Assembly: GCA_947497065.1 (NCBI GenBank)
Contig: CANMEQ010000001.1
Span: 448,208 to 512,207, forward strand
Length of the DNA: 64,000 nt
DNA from: an uncultured Paracoccaceae bacterium
GTDB taxonomy: Bacteria > Pseudomonadota > Alphaproteobacteria > Rhodobacterales > Rhodobacteraceae
Direction of reading: 5' to 3'
Notes under the pieces: generated by a model
The model's input: only the letters and a program-made list of their open reading frames with translations
Databases searched by the model: none
Told to the model about the DNA's origin: nothing
Shown here: positions 8,889 through 17,802 of the stretch, piece after piece
Numbering within the stretch: the first letter of the stretch is position 1
Layout: each line of letters begins with the position of its first letter
Program-made: the position numbers and the translations under genes

Positions 8889-9416
8889 ATGTCAGGCCCC
8901 ACAGACATACCGGACCTGACCCCAGATTGCAGCGCCTGCGCAGCCCTGTGCTGCGTGGCGCTGGCCTTGGACGCAGGCGATGCCTTCGCCATCGACAAAC
9001 CCGCAGGCACCCCCTGCCCAAATCTGGCCCGCCACCACTGCACCATCCATGCGGACCTCAAAGATCGCGGGTTCAAAGGCTGCACCGCCTACACTTGTTC
9101 CGGCGCGGGCCAACACACAATCAAACTCTACGATGGCCAAAGCTGGCAAGACGATCCCGATCTGTTGCCCCTCCAGATGGACACCTTTCGCCACCTCAAC
9201 CGCCTCCACGGCTTGATGGAACTGCTCACCGCCGCGCGCATCCTGCCCCTGCCAGAGGCGGTCGAACACCAGCGCCTCACACTCCTCGCCGCACTCGCGC
9301 CAGATGATCTCACACCGGACCAGGCCAAAACCTTGGCCACAGGCCCCGTGCCCGCCACGATTGCCGCATTCCTGCGCTCCTTGGCCGATTACGCCCCAAA
9401 ACCACACCCCAAGTGA
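8889..9416 (+). CDS. Cysteine-cluster protein (YkgJ-like metal-binding)
   Basis: A 175-residue cytoplasmic protein of unknown function. Its N-terminal half has a metal-site-like pattern: C-x2-C-x4-CC, then CPNL, then C-x-IH, then G-C-x3-Y-x-C. This resembles the zinc/iron-chelating YkgJ family, and also the N-terminal part of some pentapeptide-repeat proteins, but no pentapeptide repeats are present. The C-terminal half is helical and proline-rich. It starts 9 bases after purL with no obvious ribosome site, and is followed after 76 bases by bolA and grxD. That context fits a role in iron or Fe-S handling, which is inference. Confidence 0.75.
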   Translation: MSGPTDIPDLTPDCSACAALCCVALALDAGDAFAIDKPAGTPCPNLARHHCTIHADLKDRGFKGCTAYTCSGAGQHTIKLYDGQSWQDDPDLLPLQMDTFRHLNRLHGLMELLTAARILPLPEAVEHQRLTLLAALAPDDLTPDQAKTLATGPVPATIAAFLRSLADYAPKPHPK

Positions 9417-9492
9417 TGGCAATTTCCCGCATCACCTTGCATGCCCCCCGCTGTCGCCCTACTTTTAGAAAAACATTTCAGGAGAGCCCCAA

Positions 9493-9729
9493 ATGGCCAT
9501 GTTCGCGCAGGACCTTGAAGACCTGCTTCGCCAATCCTTCCCCGACGCCGAGATCAAAGTCGAAGGCGCCGACGGCGTGCATATGTCCGCCATGATCGTC
9601 GACGAAAGCTTCCGTGGCAAAAACCGCGTGCAACAACAGCGCGCCGTCTACGCCGCTCTCAAAGGCAAAATGGATGGCTCCAACGGCGAACTCCACGCCC
9701 TGGCCCTCACCACAAAGGCCCCCGACTGA
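9493..9729 (+). CDS. BolA/IbaG-family protein
   Basis: A 78-residue BolA-like protein. These partner with monothiol glutaredoxins to carry [2Fe-2S] clusters. It has the conserved SFRGKNRVQQQRAVYAAL segment and a preceding VHMSAMIVD block with the cluster-ligand histidine. The ATG follows GGAGAGCCCCAA, a strong ribosome site. The stop overlaps the start of the next gene (TGATG), and the monothiol glutaredoxin lies two genes down. This operon order matches the known physical partnership. Confidence 0.93.
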   Translation: MAMFAQDLEDLLRQSFPDAEIKVEGADGVHMSAMIVDESFRGKNRVQQQRAVYAALKGKMDGSNGELHALALTTKAPD

Positions 9730-9935
9730 TGCTGGGCTGGCTGACATGGGGCGGGATCGCCTTGGTGTTGGCCATTCTTGCGGACGACTGGCTCGCCAAA
9801 CGTCCGCGCCGCCCGCTCAGCCATATGAAACCAAATCCAAAATCCCTCAAAGGGATCACCGGAATGCAATCGCTTGACCAAACCCGGATCAATCAACAGA
9901 TTGCCCGCAAAAAGGACTATACCAATGACCGCTGA
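9729..9935 (+). CDS. Small membrane protein between bolA and grxD
   Basis: A 68-residue protein with one N-terminal membrane helix (about residues 3-17, [15 protein letters not shown]) and a basic hydrophilic tail. It starts inside the bolA stop (TGATG) and runs 11 bases into grxD, so all three genes are translationally coupled. I do not recognise a domain. Conserved placement between two Fe-S carrier genes suggests a membrane-linked helper, but this is inference; it could also be a coupling ORF without a function of its own. Confidence 0.65.
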   Translation: MLGWLTWGGIALVLAILADDWLAKRPRRPLSHMKPNPKSLKGITGMQSLDQTRINQQIARKKDYTNDR

Positions 9936-10287
9936 AACACAGATCAAAGACACAGTCACCAACAACGATGTTGTGTTGTTCATGAAAGGCACCAAAACCA
10001 TGCCACAATGCGGGTTTTCCTCCCGCGTGGCCGGTGTGCTGAATTTCATGGGCATAGAATACACAGACGTTAACGTGCTGGCCGACGAGGAAATCCGCCA
10101 AGGCATCAAAGACTTTTCCGATTGGCCGACAATCCCGCAGCTCTACGTCAAAGGCGAATTCGTCGGCGGCTGTGACATCATCACAGAGATGACCTTGTCC
10201 GGCGAACTCGACACCATGTTGGCCGAAAACGGCGTCTCGTTCGACAAAGATGCAGCAGACAAAATCCGCGAAGCAAACGCTGAATAA
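9925..10287 (+). CDS. grxD: Monothiol glutaredoxin, Grx4 family
   Basis: A 120-residue monothiol glutaredoxin carrying the CGFS active site (C29) that ligates a [2Fe-2S] cluster with glutathione. Other family marks are [22 protein letters not shown] and FVGGCDI. The start is ATG at 9925 ([11 protein letters not shown]), overlapping the preceding small gene; an in-frame start at 9874 would add an unlikely tail. Together with the BolA protein it forms a Fe-S delivery or iron-sensing pair. A rho-independent terminator follows. Confidence 0.96.
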   Translation: MTAETQIKDTVTNNDVVLFMKGTKTMPQCGFSSRVAGVLNFMGIEYTDVNVLADEEIRQGIKDFSDWPTIPQLYVKGEFVGGCDIITEMTLSGELDTMLAENGVSFDKDAADKIREANAE

Positions 10288-10298
10288 TCTAAACAAAC

Positions 10299-10332
10299 AA
10301 AAACGCCGCGTTGGGATAAACGCGGCGTTTTT
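10299..10332. terminator. Bidirectional terminator between grxD and zapA
   Basis: AAAAACGCCGCG (10299-10310) pairs perfectly with CGCGGCGTTTTT (10321-10332) around a 10-base loop. The A-tract on one side and the T-tract on the other serve grxD on the plus strand and zapA on the minus strand. Confidence 0.9.
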
Positions 10333-10349
10333 GCATCCAAATCAGAACC

Positions 10350-10742
10350 TTAGCTTGCGGCCTTCGCCTCAACCTCATCAGCCAGGCTTTCGGCGCGCGC
10401 CGCAAATTCGGCCATCGTGTCCAACACCTCCGCAGGCATCACAGGCACTTCCACCCGCTCCACTTGGGCGCTTTGCGATTGGGCGGCATCCAACTGTGCT
10501 TGCAACTGCGACATCTTCACTTCCGCCTCGCGCACCTGATCTTCCAGCCCCGCCGTGCGGTCCGCCAACAGCAAACCCGCCATCAACAACATCCGGCTTT
10601 CGGGCATCCGCCCCACTTGGGTCGACAGCGAAGACGCCTCAACATCCAGCATCGCAGCCGCCGTCATCAAGAATTGCTCTTCGCCTTCCTGACAGGCCAC
10701 CTCGAAGTTCCGGCCTCCGATTTTAATCTCAACCTGCGGCAT
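10350..10742 (-). CDS. zapA: Cell division protein ZapA
   Basis: A 130-residue ZapA that binds FtsZ and stabilises the Z-ring. The N-terminal globular part starts MPQVEIKIGGRNFEVAC and is followed by a long coiled coil. The start is ATG at 10740-10742; six upstream codons are dropped. It overlaps the end of the upstream coiled-coil gene by 14 bases, so the two are coupled. Confidence 0.9.
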   Translation of the reverse strand: MPQVEIKIGGRNFEVACQEGEEQFLMTAAAMLDVEASSLSTQVGRMPESRMLLMAGLLLADRTAGLEDQVREAEVKMSQLQAQLDAAQSQSAQVERVEVPVMPAEVLDTMAEFAARAESLADEVEAKAAS

Positions 10743-11250
10743 CTTTGGCCTCCTGTTCAATCATCGGTGTCAGTTCTTCCAAAATAGCGTCCATCTCGGC
10801 AGCATCAGCCGCCCGCGTGGCCCGCAGCGCTTCCAGCTCCGCCAACATCGCCTTGTTCACCAAATGCGGCTCCGCCACACCCTCAGACAGGGCTTCGCGC
10901 AGCTGACCGTTGATGTCGCGCAATTCCGCGTTCACCTGCCGCAACCGCTGCAATTCACGATCCATCCGCGCCGACCGGGCGCGCCCAGCCTCAACATTGC
11001 TTTCAAGTTCGGAAATTTTCCCGTCCTGACGATCCTTCAACAGCTTCACACGCTCTTCCAACTGAGCATTCGCCGTACGCTCATCCTCAAGCTGGGTCGT
11101 CAGTGTCTCAACCTGGGCCTCAACGGCCGCCTTGGCCTCCGCCACGTCTTCCTGCGGCTCTGCGGGCGCCGTCTCCACCGCGTCCAAACCGCTCTTAATC
11201 CGAGTGAGCGCTGCCGAAATCCGCTGCTCTAGTTCTGAAAGTTCACTCAT
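10729..11250 (-). CDS. Coiled-coil protein coupled to zapA
   Basis: A 173-residue protein that is almost entirely predicted coiled coil from about residue 10 to 150, rich in Glu, Ala, Arg and Leu, with no membrane segment. The start is ATG at 11248-11250 (MSELSELEQRI). It reads into zapA with a 14-base overlap, so the two are made together. I do not recognise a named family. The tight coupling suggests a division-related partner of ZapA, perhaps playing the part of ZapB-like coiled coils elsewhere, which is inference. Confidence 0.8.
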   Translation of the reverse strand: MSELSELEQRISAALTRIKSGLDAVETAPAEPQEDVAEAKAAVEAQVETLTTQLEDERTANAQLEERVKLLKDRQDGKISELESNVEAGRARSARMDRELQRLRQVNAELRDINGQLREALSEGVAEPHLVNKAMLAELEALRATRAADAAEMDAILEELTPMIEQEAKDAAG

Positions 11251-11512
11251 CCGCCTGTCCTTTCCGGCGTCCCTCGCCCGCGAAACCCGCTCTCGGCTCC
11301 GGTGCCAAAACCGCTGCTTTTGGGCGTCTTCCACGAATCGCGCCCCGTTTCTCAAAGCCTAAGCCATGCACGCGACAGCATCAAACGCCGAAAACCGTCC
11401 AAATTCAGCACCCTACGTCACAGCCTTCATCCAGGCCCATCACAACCTTGATATTGAACGCTGCCCTGATATGACCCATCCCAAACAACTCACGAATAAA
11501 AGGATCACGCCG

Positions 11513-13534
11513 TTGGATATCCAAGCCCTTCGCACCGCCCACCCCGAGCACTGGATGCGCGCCGCCGCGATCCGCACTCTGACCCTCGATGCCGTGGCCG
11601 CCGCCAACTCCGGTCACTCCGGTATGCCCATGGGCATGGCCGATGTTGCGACCGTACTGTACGAAAAGCACATCCGTTTTGATCCAAAGGCCCCCTTCTG
11701 GCCAGACCGCGACCGGTTCATCCTGTCCGCCGGTCACGGTTCCATGATGATCTACTCCCTGTTGCACCTCACCGGCTACGAACAAGCCACCCTGCAACAG
11801 CTCAAAGACTTCCGCCAAAAAGACGCGCGCACCGCAGGTCACCCCGAATACGGCCACCTCGAAGGCGTTGAAACGACCACAGGTCCACTGGGCCAAGGGA
11901 TCGCAAACTCCGTAGGCTTCGCCCTGGCCGAAGAAATCCTGCGCGCCCAGTACGGCAAAAACATCATCAACCACCACACCTATGTGATGGCGGGCGACGG
12001 CTGCCTGATGGAAGGCGTCAGCCAAGAGGCCATCGGCCTCGCCGGCATGCAAAAACTCGGCCACCTGATCGTGTTCTTTGACAACAACAACATCACCATC
12101 GACGGCACCGTCGACATGGCTGACATCACAGATCAAACCGCCCGTTTCGAAGCCTCCGGCTGGCACGTGCAAGAAATCGACGGCCACGATCCTGTCGCCA
12201 TCGACAACGCGATCATCGAAGCCAAAAACGACCAGCGTCCGTCGATGATTTCGTGCAAAACCCACATCGCTTTGGGCCACGCCGCACAAGACACCTCCAA
12301 AGGCCACGGCGCGCTGACTGACCCGGACCAAATGAAAGCCGCGAAAGAGGCCTACGGCTGGACAGCAGCACCGTTCGAAATCCCTGCCGACATCAAAGCG
12401 CAGTGGGAATCCTTTGGTGCCCGCGGTGCCGCCGCCCGTGCGGAATGGGACGAAAAATTCGCGAAGCTGAGCAAATCCAAACAAGACGAGTTCAACCGCG
12501 CCTTCGCCCTCGAGGCCCCGAAAAAACTGTCCGCCACGATCAAAGCCTTCAAAAAGGCCGCTTCTGAAGAGGGCAAAAAACTGGCCACCCGCGCCTCCTC
12601 CGAGCAGGTTCTCAACGTGGTCAACCCGATCATGCAAGAGACCGTCGGCGGCTCGGCTGACCTGACCGGCTCCAACAACACCAAATCTGCGGATATGACG
12701 GTGCACACACCGGAAAACCGCACAGGCCGCTACATCCACTACGGTATCCGTGAACACGGCATGGCCGCTGCGATGAACGGCATGGTGTTGCACGGCGGTA
12801 TCCGCCCCTACGGCGGCACATTCATGTGTTTCACCGACTATGCCCGCGGCTCCATGCGGTTGTCGTCTTTGATGAATGTGCCAACAGTCTACGTCATGAC
12901 CCACGACAGCATCGGCCTTGGCGAAGACGGCCCAACACACCAGCCGGTCGAACACCTCGCCATGCTGCGCGCGACACCAAACACTAACGTGTTCCGCCCA
13001 GCAGACTCCGTCGAAGTGGCCGAGGCTTGGGAAATGGCCCTGACCTCCAAAGGCACACCTTCCGTCTTGGCGCTGTCCCGTCAGGGCCTGCCCTTGGTGC
13101 GCACCGAGCACAAAACCAAAAACCTCACCGCGCAAGGCGCCTATGTTCTGGCCGACGCTGAAGCCGGCAAACGCCAAGCGATCCTCATGGCCTCCGGCTC
13201 AGAGGTTGCCGTCGCCTTGGACGCCCGCGCGATCCTCGAGGCGGAAGGCATCGGTGTGCGCGTGGTCTCCATGCCATGTTGGGAGCTGTTCGAGGCGCAA
13301 GACGAAGCCTACCGCAAACGCGTGCTTCCAGGCGGCCCCGTACGTGTCGCCATCGAGGCAGGCGTGCGTTTGGGCTGGGACAAATGGTTGCTCGGCGAAC
13401 GTGGCCGCGAAGCCAAAGCCGGCTTCGTCGGGATGGACAGCTTCGGCGCCTCCGCCCCTGCGAACGAATTGTTCGAAATGTTCGGCATCACCGCCGAAGA
13501 CACAGCCCAAAAAGTCCGCGACTTGCTGGCTTAA
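11513..13534 (+). CDS. tkt: Transketolase
   Basis: Thiamine-diphosphate enzyme of the pentose phosphate pathway moving two-carbon units between sugar phosphates. The 673-residue product has [14 protein letters not shown] near the N-terminus, the ThDP-binding GDG...DNNNITIDG region, and a pyrimidine-domain block with [17 protein letters not shown] chose a TTG start at 11513. AGGA lies 8 bases upstream, and the resulting (M)DIQALR matches the common family N-terminus. An in-frame ATG at 11471 lacks a ribosome site and would add 14 residues. It is divergent from the zapA pair and a hairpin follows its stop. Confidence 0.95.
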   Translation: MDIQALRTAHPEHWMRAAAIRTLTLDAVAAANSGHSGMPMGMADVATVLYEKHIRFDPKAPFWPDRDRFILSAGHGSMMIYSLLHLTGYEQATLQQLKDFRQKDARTAGHPEYGHLEGVETTTGPLGQGIANSVGFALAEEILRAQYGKNIINHHTYVMAGDGCLMEGVSQEAIGLAGMQKLGHLIVFFDNNNITIDGTVDMADITDQTARFEASGWHVQEIDGHDPVAIDNAIIEAKNDQRPSMISCKTHIALGHAAQDTSKGHGALTDPDQMKAAKEAYGWTAAPFEIPADIKAQWESFGARGAAARAEWDEKFAKLSKSKQDEFNRAFALEAPKKLSATIKAFKKAASEEGKKLATRASSEQVLNVVNPIMQETVGGSADLTGSNNTKSADMTVHTPENRTGRYIHYGIREHGMAAAMNGMVLHGGIRPYGGTFMCFTDYARGSMRLSSLMNVPTVYVMTHDSIGLGEDGPTHQPVEHLAMLRATPNTNVFRPADSVEVAEAWEMALTSKGTPSVLALSRQGLPLVRTEHKTKNLTAQGAYVLADAEAGKRQAILMASGSEVAVALDARAILEAEGIGVRVVSMPCWELFEAQDEAYRKRVLPGGPVRVAIEAGVRLGWDKWLLGERGREAKAGFVGMDSFGASAPANELFEMFGITAEDTAQKVRDLLA

Positions 13535-13541
13535 CTCTCAT

Positions 13542-13571
13542 GCATCGCGCGCAGGTCACCGCGCGCGATGC
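13542..13571. terminator. Perfect GC-rich hairpin between tkt and the response regulator
   Basis: GCATCGCGCGC (13542-13552) pairs with GCGCGCGATGC (13561-13571) around the loop AGGTCACC. It lies in the 59-base gap between convergent genes and has no T-tract. It probably acts as a transcript-end stabiliser or weak bidirectional terminator. Confidence 0.6.
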
Positions 13572-13593
13572 CACCCCCGTGACGGGTGCTCCC

Positions 13594-14232
13594 TCACACC
13601 GTCCGGTCGCTTTGCGGAATAGACAGATTGATCAGTTCCGCCACAGACCCGATATTCATTTTCTCTAAAATACGCGCACGGTGATGATCCACCGTTCTGG
13701 GGCTGATATTCAGCTCACGGCCAATTTCCTTGCTCGCCGTGCTCGACGGATTTGCGATCATAAAATTCGCAACTTCCTTTTCACGCTGGGTCAGCTTGGC
13801 AAATCGGCTGAGCGCCAAAATCCGCTCTTTGTCGCGCGTCCGCTGCTCTGCGTCCGCTGCAAACGCCGCCTCAATACACTCCACCAGCACCTTTTGCCGA
13901 AACGGCTTTTCTAGAAAATCAACGGCCCCGCCTTTGATGGCCTGCACCGTTTCCGGCACCCCGCCATGACCGGATATAAAGATAATGGGTATCCCGATCT
14001 GCCGTTCGCTCAGCACCTGCTGCAGCTTCAAACCGTCCATCTCGGGCAACCCGTAATCCAACACCAAACAGCCAGACTGCTCCGGATCGTACGCTTCCAA
14101 AAACTGCAAAGCATCCGCAAAGGTAACCACCTGAAACCCACGTTTGATCAACGCCCGCGACAGGCTGGCGCGCACATCTGCGTCATCATCAACCAGAAAT
14201 ACCGTCGCGGCTTGGGGTGTGTCATCCGTCAT
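13594..14232 (-). CDS. FixJ/NarL-type response regulator
   Basis: A 212-residue two-component regulator with an N-terminal receiver domain (acidic DDD at 15-17, phospho-acceptor D59 in LVLDYGLPEMDG, conserved lysine in EKPFR) and a C-terminal LuxR-type helix-turn-helix (about 145-205, ISPRTVDHHRARILEKM). The start is ATG at 14230-14232, with AGG upstream; an in-frame ATG at 14256 is possible. It follows the histidine kinase gene by 34 bases. The likely target is the divergent TAXI-TRAP operon or the aminotransferase, judged from position only. Confidence 0.93.
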   Translation of the reverse strand: MTDDTPQAATVFLVDDDADVRASLSRALIKRGFQVVTFADALQFLEAYDPEQSGCLVLDYGLPEMDGLKLQQVLSERQIGIPIIFISGHGGVPETVQAIKGGAVDFLEKPFRQKVLVECIEAAFAADAEQRTRDKERILALSRFAKLTQREKEVANFMIANPSSTASKEIGRELNISPRTVDHHRARILEKMNIGSVAELINLSIPQSDRTV

Positions 14233-14266
14233 GTTGGCGCTACCTAATTCCGACATTTCAACAATG

Positions 14267-16207
14267 TTACAGCGTTTCACACGGCACTGTAAAACGGAAC
14301 TGATGGGCGCCCTCATCATACCAAAGCTGCCCGCCGCCCGTTTCCACAATCGTGCGTGAAATCGACAACCCCAACCCCAACCCCTCAGGCTTGCTGGTCT
14401 TAAACTCTTTGAACAACACAATATCCGGGTCCACACCGGGCCCTGAATCGTGCACCCGCACCTCGACATGTGTCTCAAATTGCAGCGCCGAGATCCGGAT
14501 GTACCGGTTGTCACTGTCCGCCCCAACAATCGCATCAATCGCATTGCGCAGCAGGTTAATCAGCACCTGCGCGATCTGCACACGGTTGCCAATCACCATA
14601 CGCAGCGGCGGGATATGCACGTCGACCGCAATCCCCCCCGCCTCCAGCTCTTGCCGCAAAAGCCGCTGTGTTTGGCCGACCAGCTCTGCAAAATCAAACG
14701 GCTGGGTGCTGCTTTTGTCCTTACGCATCAAACTGCGGAGCGCGCGAATGATATCGCCCCCCTGATGGGCCTGTTCATCCAACTCAGACAGGATCGAAAT
14801 CAACTCCCCGTTCGCCGGCTCCTCCATCTTGGCAATCGACAAAGCCGTATCCAGATTTTGCGAAATCGCCGTCAACGGCTGGCTCAGCTCATGGGCCAAA
14901 CCGGTTGCCATTTGCCCCATCATGTTCACCCGCGTGACGTGAGACAGCTCCCTGTTCAGCTCTTGCAGCTTCACATCCAAACGCCGCCGCGCAGCGATCT
15001 CTTCAATCAACGTGGCATTGGCGGCCCGCAGCTCTTTATAGGTGCGCGGCAACGGATCACCCGTCGACACTTCCCCCTGCGACACCAACGCCGTGCGCAC
15101 CGCAAACGCCCGCACGGGCCGCAAAATCAACTCCGACAGCGCCAGCCCCACGGCCCCCGTCACCGCCGAGATCATCACCGCAAACCAAATGTTGCGCACC
15201 CGGTTATCTCTGATCCCTTGGATAAAATCAGCCTCCGGCGCAAAAACCGCAATGTTCCACGGCAAATCAATGTCCGGGATCGGCAACAGCAAGGTCATGA
15301 ACGGCGCGCCCGCAAATTCAAATTCCGATCGCACAGGCTGGTCCGCAACCGTTAACTGCGCTTTGAAATCCGCAAACGCCGCGCGCACAATCGGGTCGCT
15401 GAAATCATTGATCCCGATGAACCCCATCGTTCCATCGGCATTGCGCACCCCAATCCGCGCCGGATCAGGATGCGCAATCACGCGTCCATCGTCGCTCAAA
15501 ATAAACGCAGCCCCCGTCTCGCCCACGGTCAAATCGGACAAAAACAGCGAAATATCGGCGATGTCCAAATCAATCCCAACCACCCCGCGCAGCACCTCAG
15601 CGCTGTCATGAATGGGCGCCGCCACCGTAATGCCCGGCTGCTGCGACGAGAAGAAAATGTAAGGATCCGTCCAAATCCGCGCCGCCAAACCGCGCGCGTC
15701 TTCGTACCACGGGCGGCGCCGTGGGTCATAGGTATCGGCGGGATCAAAGCTGCGATCTACAACAGAATACTCTGCATCGCGCCAAATATATTCCGTGGTC
15801 CGCTGCCCCGCCTCAATCGAAATCAGCTTCGTGCGATACGGCCCCGGCCCATCGCTTTTCATCACATAGACGAAATTGCCCGCCTCATCCCCGTAATAAA
15901 TCCCCGACAATTGCGGCTCGATGCTCAGCAATTCGAAAAAGTACCGCTCCATCACAGCCGTATCCGCCGTGGACAGCAGCCCGCTGTCCAATATCCGGCG
16001 CGCCTGTTCTGTCACTTCGGTGGCAGGCTCCAAAAACCGTTTTGTATGCTCCGCCGCATTGGCCCCCGCGCGGTCCATCAACCCGCGCGCGTGATCCAAT
16101 ATCGCACGTTCTGACGACACGTAAGACGTCAGCACCACGATCAGGATCGCAATGAACTGCAATCCCGCCAAGCTCAGCGCCAGCACGAAACCTAAGGAAT
16201 ACCTCAT
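14267..16207 (-). CDS. dCache-domain sensor histidine kinase
   Basis: A 646-residue membrane kinase. TM1 spans about residues 8-28. A large periplasmic double-Cache domain (30-330) carries the typical DPRRRPWYED and GVVGIDLDI segments. TM2 is at about 338-358. The dimerisation domain has GLAHELSQPLTAI (H439), and the ATPase domain has N and G boxes (NLLRNAIDAI, HDSGPGV, GLGLGLSI). Periplasmic dCache domains often bind amino or organic acids. It is transcribed after the aminotransferase and before its FixJ-like partner, divergent from a TAXI transporter, which suggests sensing of the transported substrate. Confidence 0.93.
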   Translation of the reverse strand: MRYSLGFVLALSLAGLQFIAILIVVLTSYVSSERAILDHARGLMDRAGANAAEHTKRFLEPATEVTEQARRILDSGLLSTADTAVMERYFFELLSIEPQLSGIYYGDEAGNFVYVMKSDGPGPYRTKLISIEAGQRTTEYIWRDAEYSVVDRSFDPADTYDPRRRPWYEDARGLAARIWTDPYIFFSSQQPGITVAAPIHDSAEVLRGVVGIDLDIADISLFLSDLTVGETGAAFILSDDGRVIAHPDPARIGVRNADGTMGFIGINDFSDPIVRAAFADFKAQLTVADQPVRSEFEFAGAPFMTLLLPIPDIDLPWNIAVFAPEADFIQGIRDNRVRNIWFAVMISAVTGAVGLALSELILRPVRAFAVRTALVSQGEVSTGDPLPRTYKELRAANATLIEEIAARRRLDVKLQELNRELSHVTRVNMMGQMATGLAHELSQPLTAISQNLDTALSIAKMEEPANGELISILSELDEQAHQGGDIIRALRSLMRKDKSSTQPFDFAELVGQTQRLLRQELEAGGIAVDVHIPPLRMVIGNRVQIAQVLINLLRNAIDAIVGADSDNRYIRISALQFETHVEVRVHDSGPGVDPDIVLFKEFKTSKPEGLGLGLSISRTIVETGGGQLWYDEGAHQFRFTVPCETL

Positions 16208-16243
16208 ACTTGAACTGTGTTCCGTTCTTGCCCGCAGTTCAAG

Positions 16244-17575
16244 TCATAGCCCCGCATCGACCACAACCGCATCAATGGCCGCCGTCAGTTTCTCGGCCAC
16301 TTCCCCCAAATGATCCGGCGTGGAGATAAACGGCGGCGCGAGCAAGACATGGTCACCCCTAACACCATCCACCGTCCCGCCCATCGGGTAACAGATCAGG
16401 CCATAGTCGAACGCCGCTTTCTTGAGTTTTGCGTGGAATTTCAACGCCGGATCAAGGCAGGCTTTGCTGTCGCGGTCCTGCACAAATTCCAGCCCCACAA
16501 ACAACCCCCGCCCGCGGATGTCCCCTACATTGGGGTGCTCGCCCAAAAGATCGCGCAGCAGCTCTTGCAGCATCTCGCCCTTGCCGGTCACCCCCTCCAC
16601 AACACCAGCGGTCAATTTCCGAACCACTGCCAACCCGGCGGCGCAGGCCGTGGGGTGGCCCACATAGGTATGTCCATGCTGGAAAAACCCGCTGCCTTGG
16701 GCAATGGCATCGTAGATTTTGCCGGAACACAACGTGGCACCAATGGGCTGATACCCGGCCCCCAACCCTTTCGCGATCGTGCAGATGTCTGGCTGAATGC
16801 CGTCATGTTCGCAGGCAAACAACCGGCCCGTCCGGCCCATCCCACACATCACCTCATCCAAGATCAGCAAAACACCGTAACGGTCGCAAATCTCGCGAAT
16901 GCGTTTGAAATACCCTTTCACAGCCGGCACCGCCCCCAACGTGGCCCCCACAACAGGTTCCGCCACAAAGGCCATCACCTGATCCGGCCCCAACCGCAAA
17001 ATCTCGGCCTCCAATTCATCGGCCATCCGCACACCAAAGTCCGCCTCGGTCTCTCCCTCCAGCTGATCACGGTAGGCATAGCACGGGGCAACATGGCTCA
17101 CGTCCATCAACAACGGCGCAAACGGCGCACGCCGCCACGCGTTCCCGCCCACGGCCAGCGCCCCCAAGGTATTCCCGTGATAGCTCTGCCGCCGCGCGAT
17201 AATCTTGCTGCGCTGCGGCTCGCCCGTCTCCACAAAATACTGCCGCGCCAGCTTGAGCGCCGCCTCCACCGCCTCTGAACCACCCGACACGAAATACACC
17301 CGCTCCAACCCCGCAGGGGCATTTGCGATCAACAGATCGGCCAGCTCCTCCGCCGGGCCGGAGGTCAAAAAACTCGTATGCGCAAAGGCCATCGAATCGA
17401 GCTGGCTTTTGATCGCCGCGATCACATCCGGGTCGCTGTGCCCCAAACACGAAACCGCAGCGCCACCTGATCCATCGAAATATCGCTTGCCCGTCGCGTC
17501 TTCCAAATACACCCCGTCGCCTGCGGTGCCCAACGGCGGTAACGTCTTGGAATGACGTGGAAAGACATGATTCAT
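16244..17575 (-). CDS. Class III aminotransferase (aspartate aminotransferase family)
   Basis: A 443-residue PLP-dependent fold-type I aminotransferase. The N-terminus is MNHVFPRHSKTLPPLGTAGD. The PLP lysine lies in CTIAKGLGAGYQPIGA, with an upstream LILDEVMCGMGRTG carrying the cofactor-ring aspartate. Substrate class cannot be fixed by eye; relatives act on omega-amino acids, diamines or taurine-like amines. The start is ATG at 17573-17575. It probably leads an operon with the histidine kinase (36-base gap) and response regulator. The divergent 227-base region contains no operator I can name. Confidence 0.9.
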   Translation of the reverse strand: MNHVFPRHSKTLPPLGTAGDGVYLEDATGKRYFDGSGGAAVSCLGHSDPDVIAAIKSQLDSMAFAHTSFLTSGPAEELADLLIANAPAGLERVYFVSGGSEAVEAALKLARQYFVETGEPQRSKIIARRQSYHGNTLGALAVGGNAWRRAPFAPLLMDVSHVAPCYAYRDQLEGETEADFGVRMADELEAEILRLGPDQVMAFVAEPVVGATLGAVPAVKGYFKRIREICDRYGVLLILDEVMCGMGRTGRLFACEHDGIQPDICTIAKGLGAGYQPIGATLCSGKIYDAIAQGSGFFQHGHTYVGHPTACAAGLAVVRKLTAGVVEGVTGKGEMLQELLRDLLGEHPNVGDIRGRGLFVGLEFVQDRDSKACLDPALKFHAKLKKAAFDYGLICYPMGGTVDGVRGDHVLLAPPFISTPDHLGEVAEKLTAAIDAVVVDAGL

Positions 17576-17802
17576 GGCGCGCGCTCCGACCTGTGGAATG
17601 GTTAATTTTCTCACGCCTTGGCCCCCACGCATATAGGTAGTTACGCGCATAGACAGGTTTCACACCCGCTGAGACAGTGAATTCACACGCAGGAATCCCC
17701 TGCATTGCTGCACTGGGGCGGACCAAAAAGACAGACAACGGCACACCTGCCAAGCTCTGCGCAAACCCGCCTCCTTCAATTTTTGTCCTTGGGAGTACAA
17801 CA

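Noticed and set aside
9464-9470. TTTAGAA before bolA as an Irr iron-control element
   Set aside because: Only one half of the inverted repeat is present; the other side reads TTTCAGG.
11405-13177. 590-codon open frame antisense to transketolase
   Set aside because: Same cause as the purL antisense frame: the translation is compositionally biased and the sense frame is clearly tkt.
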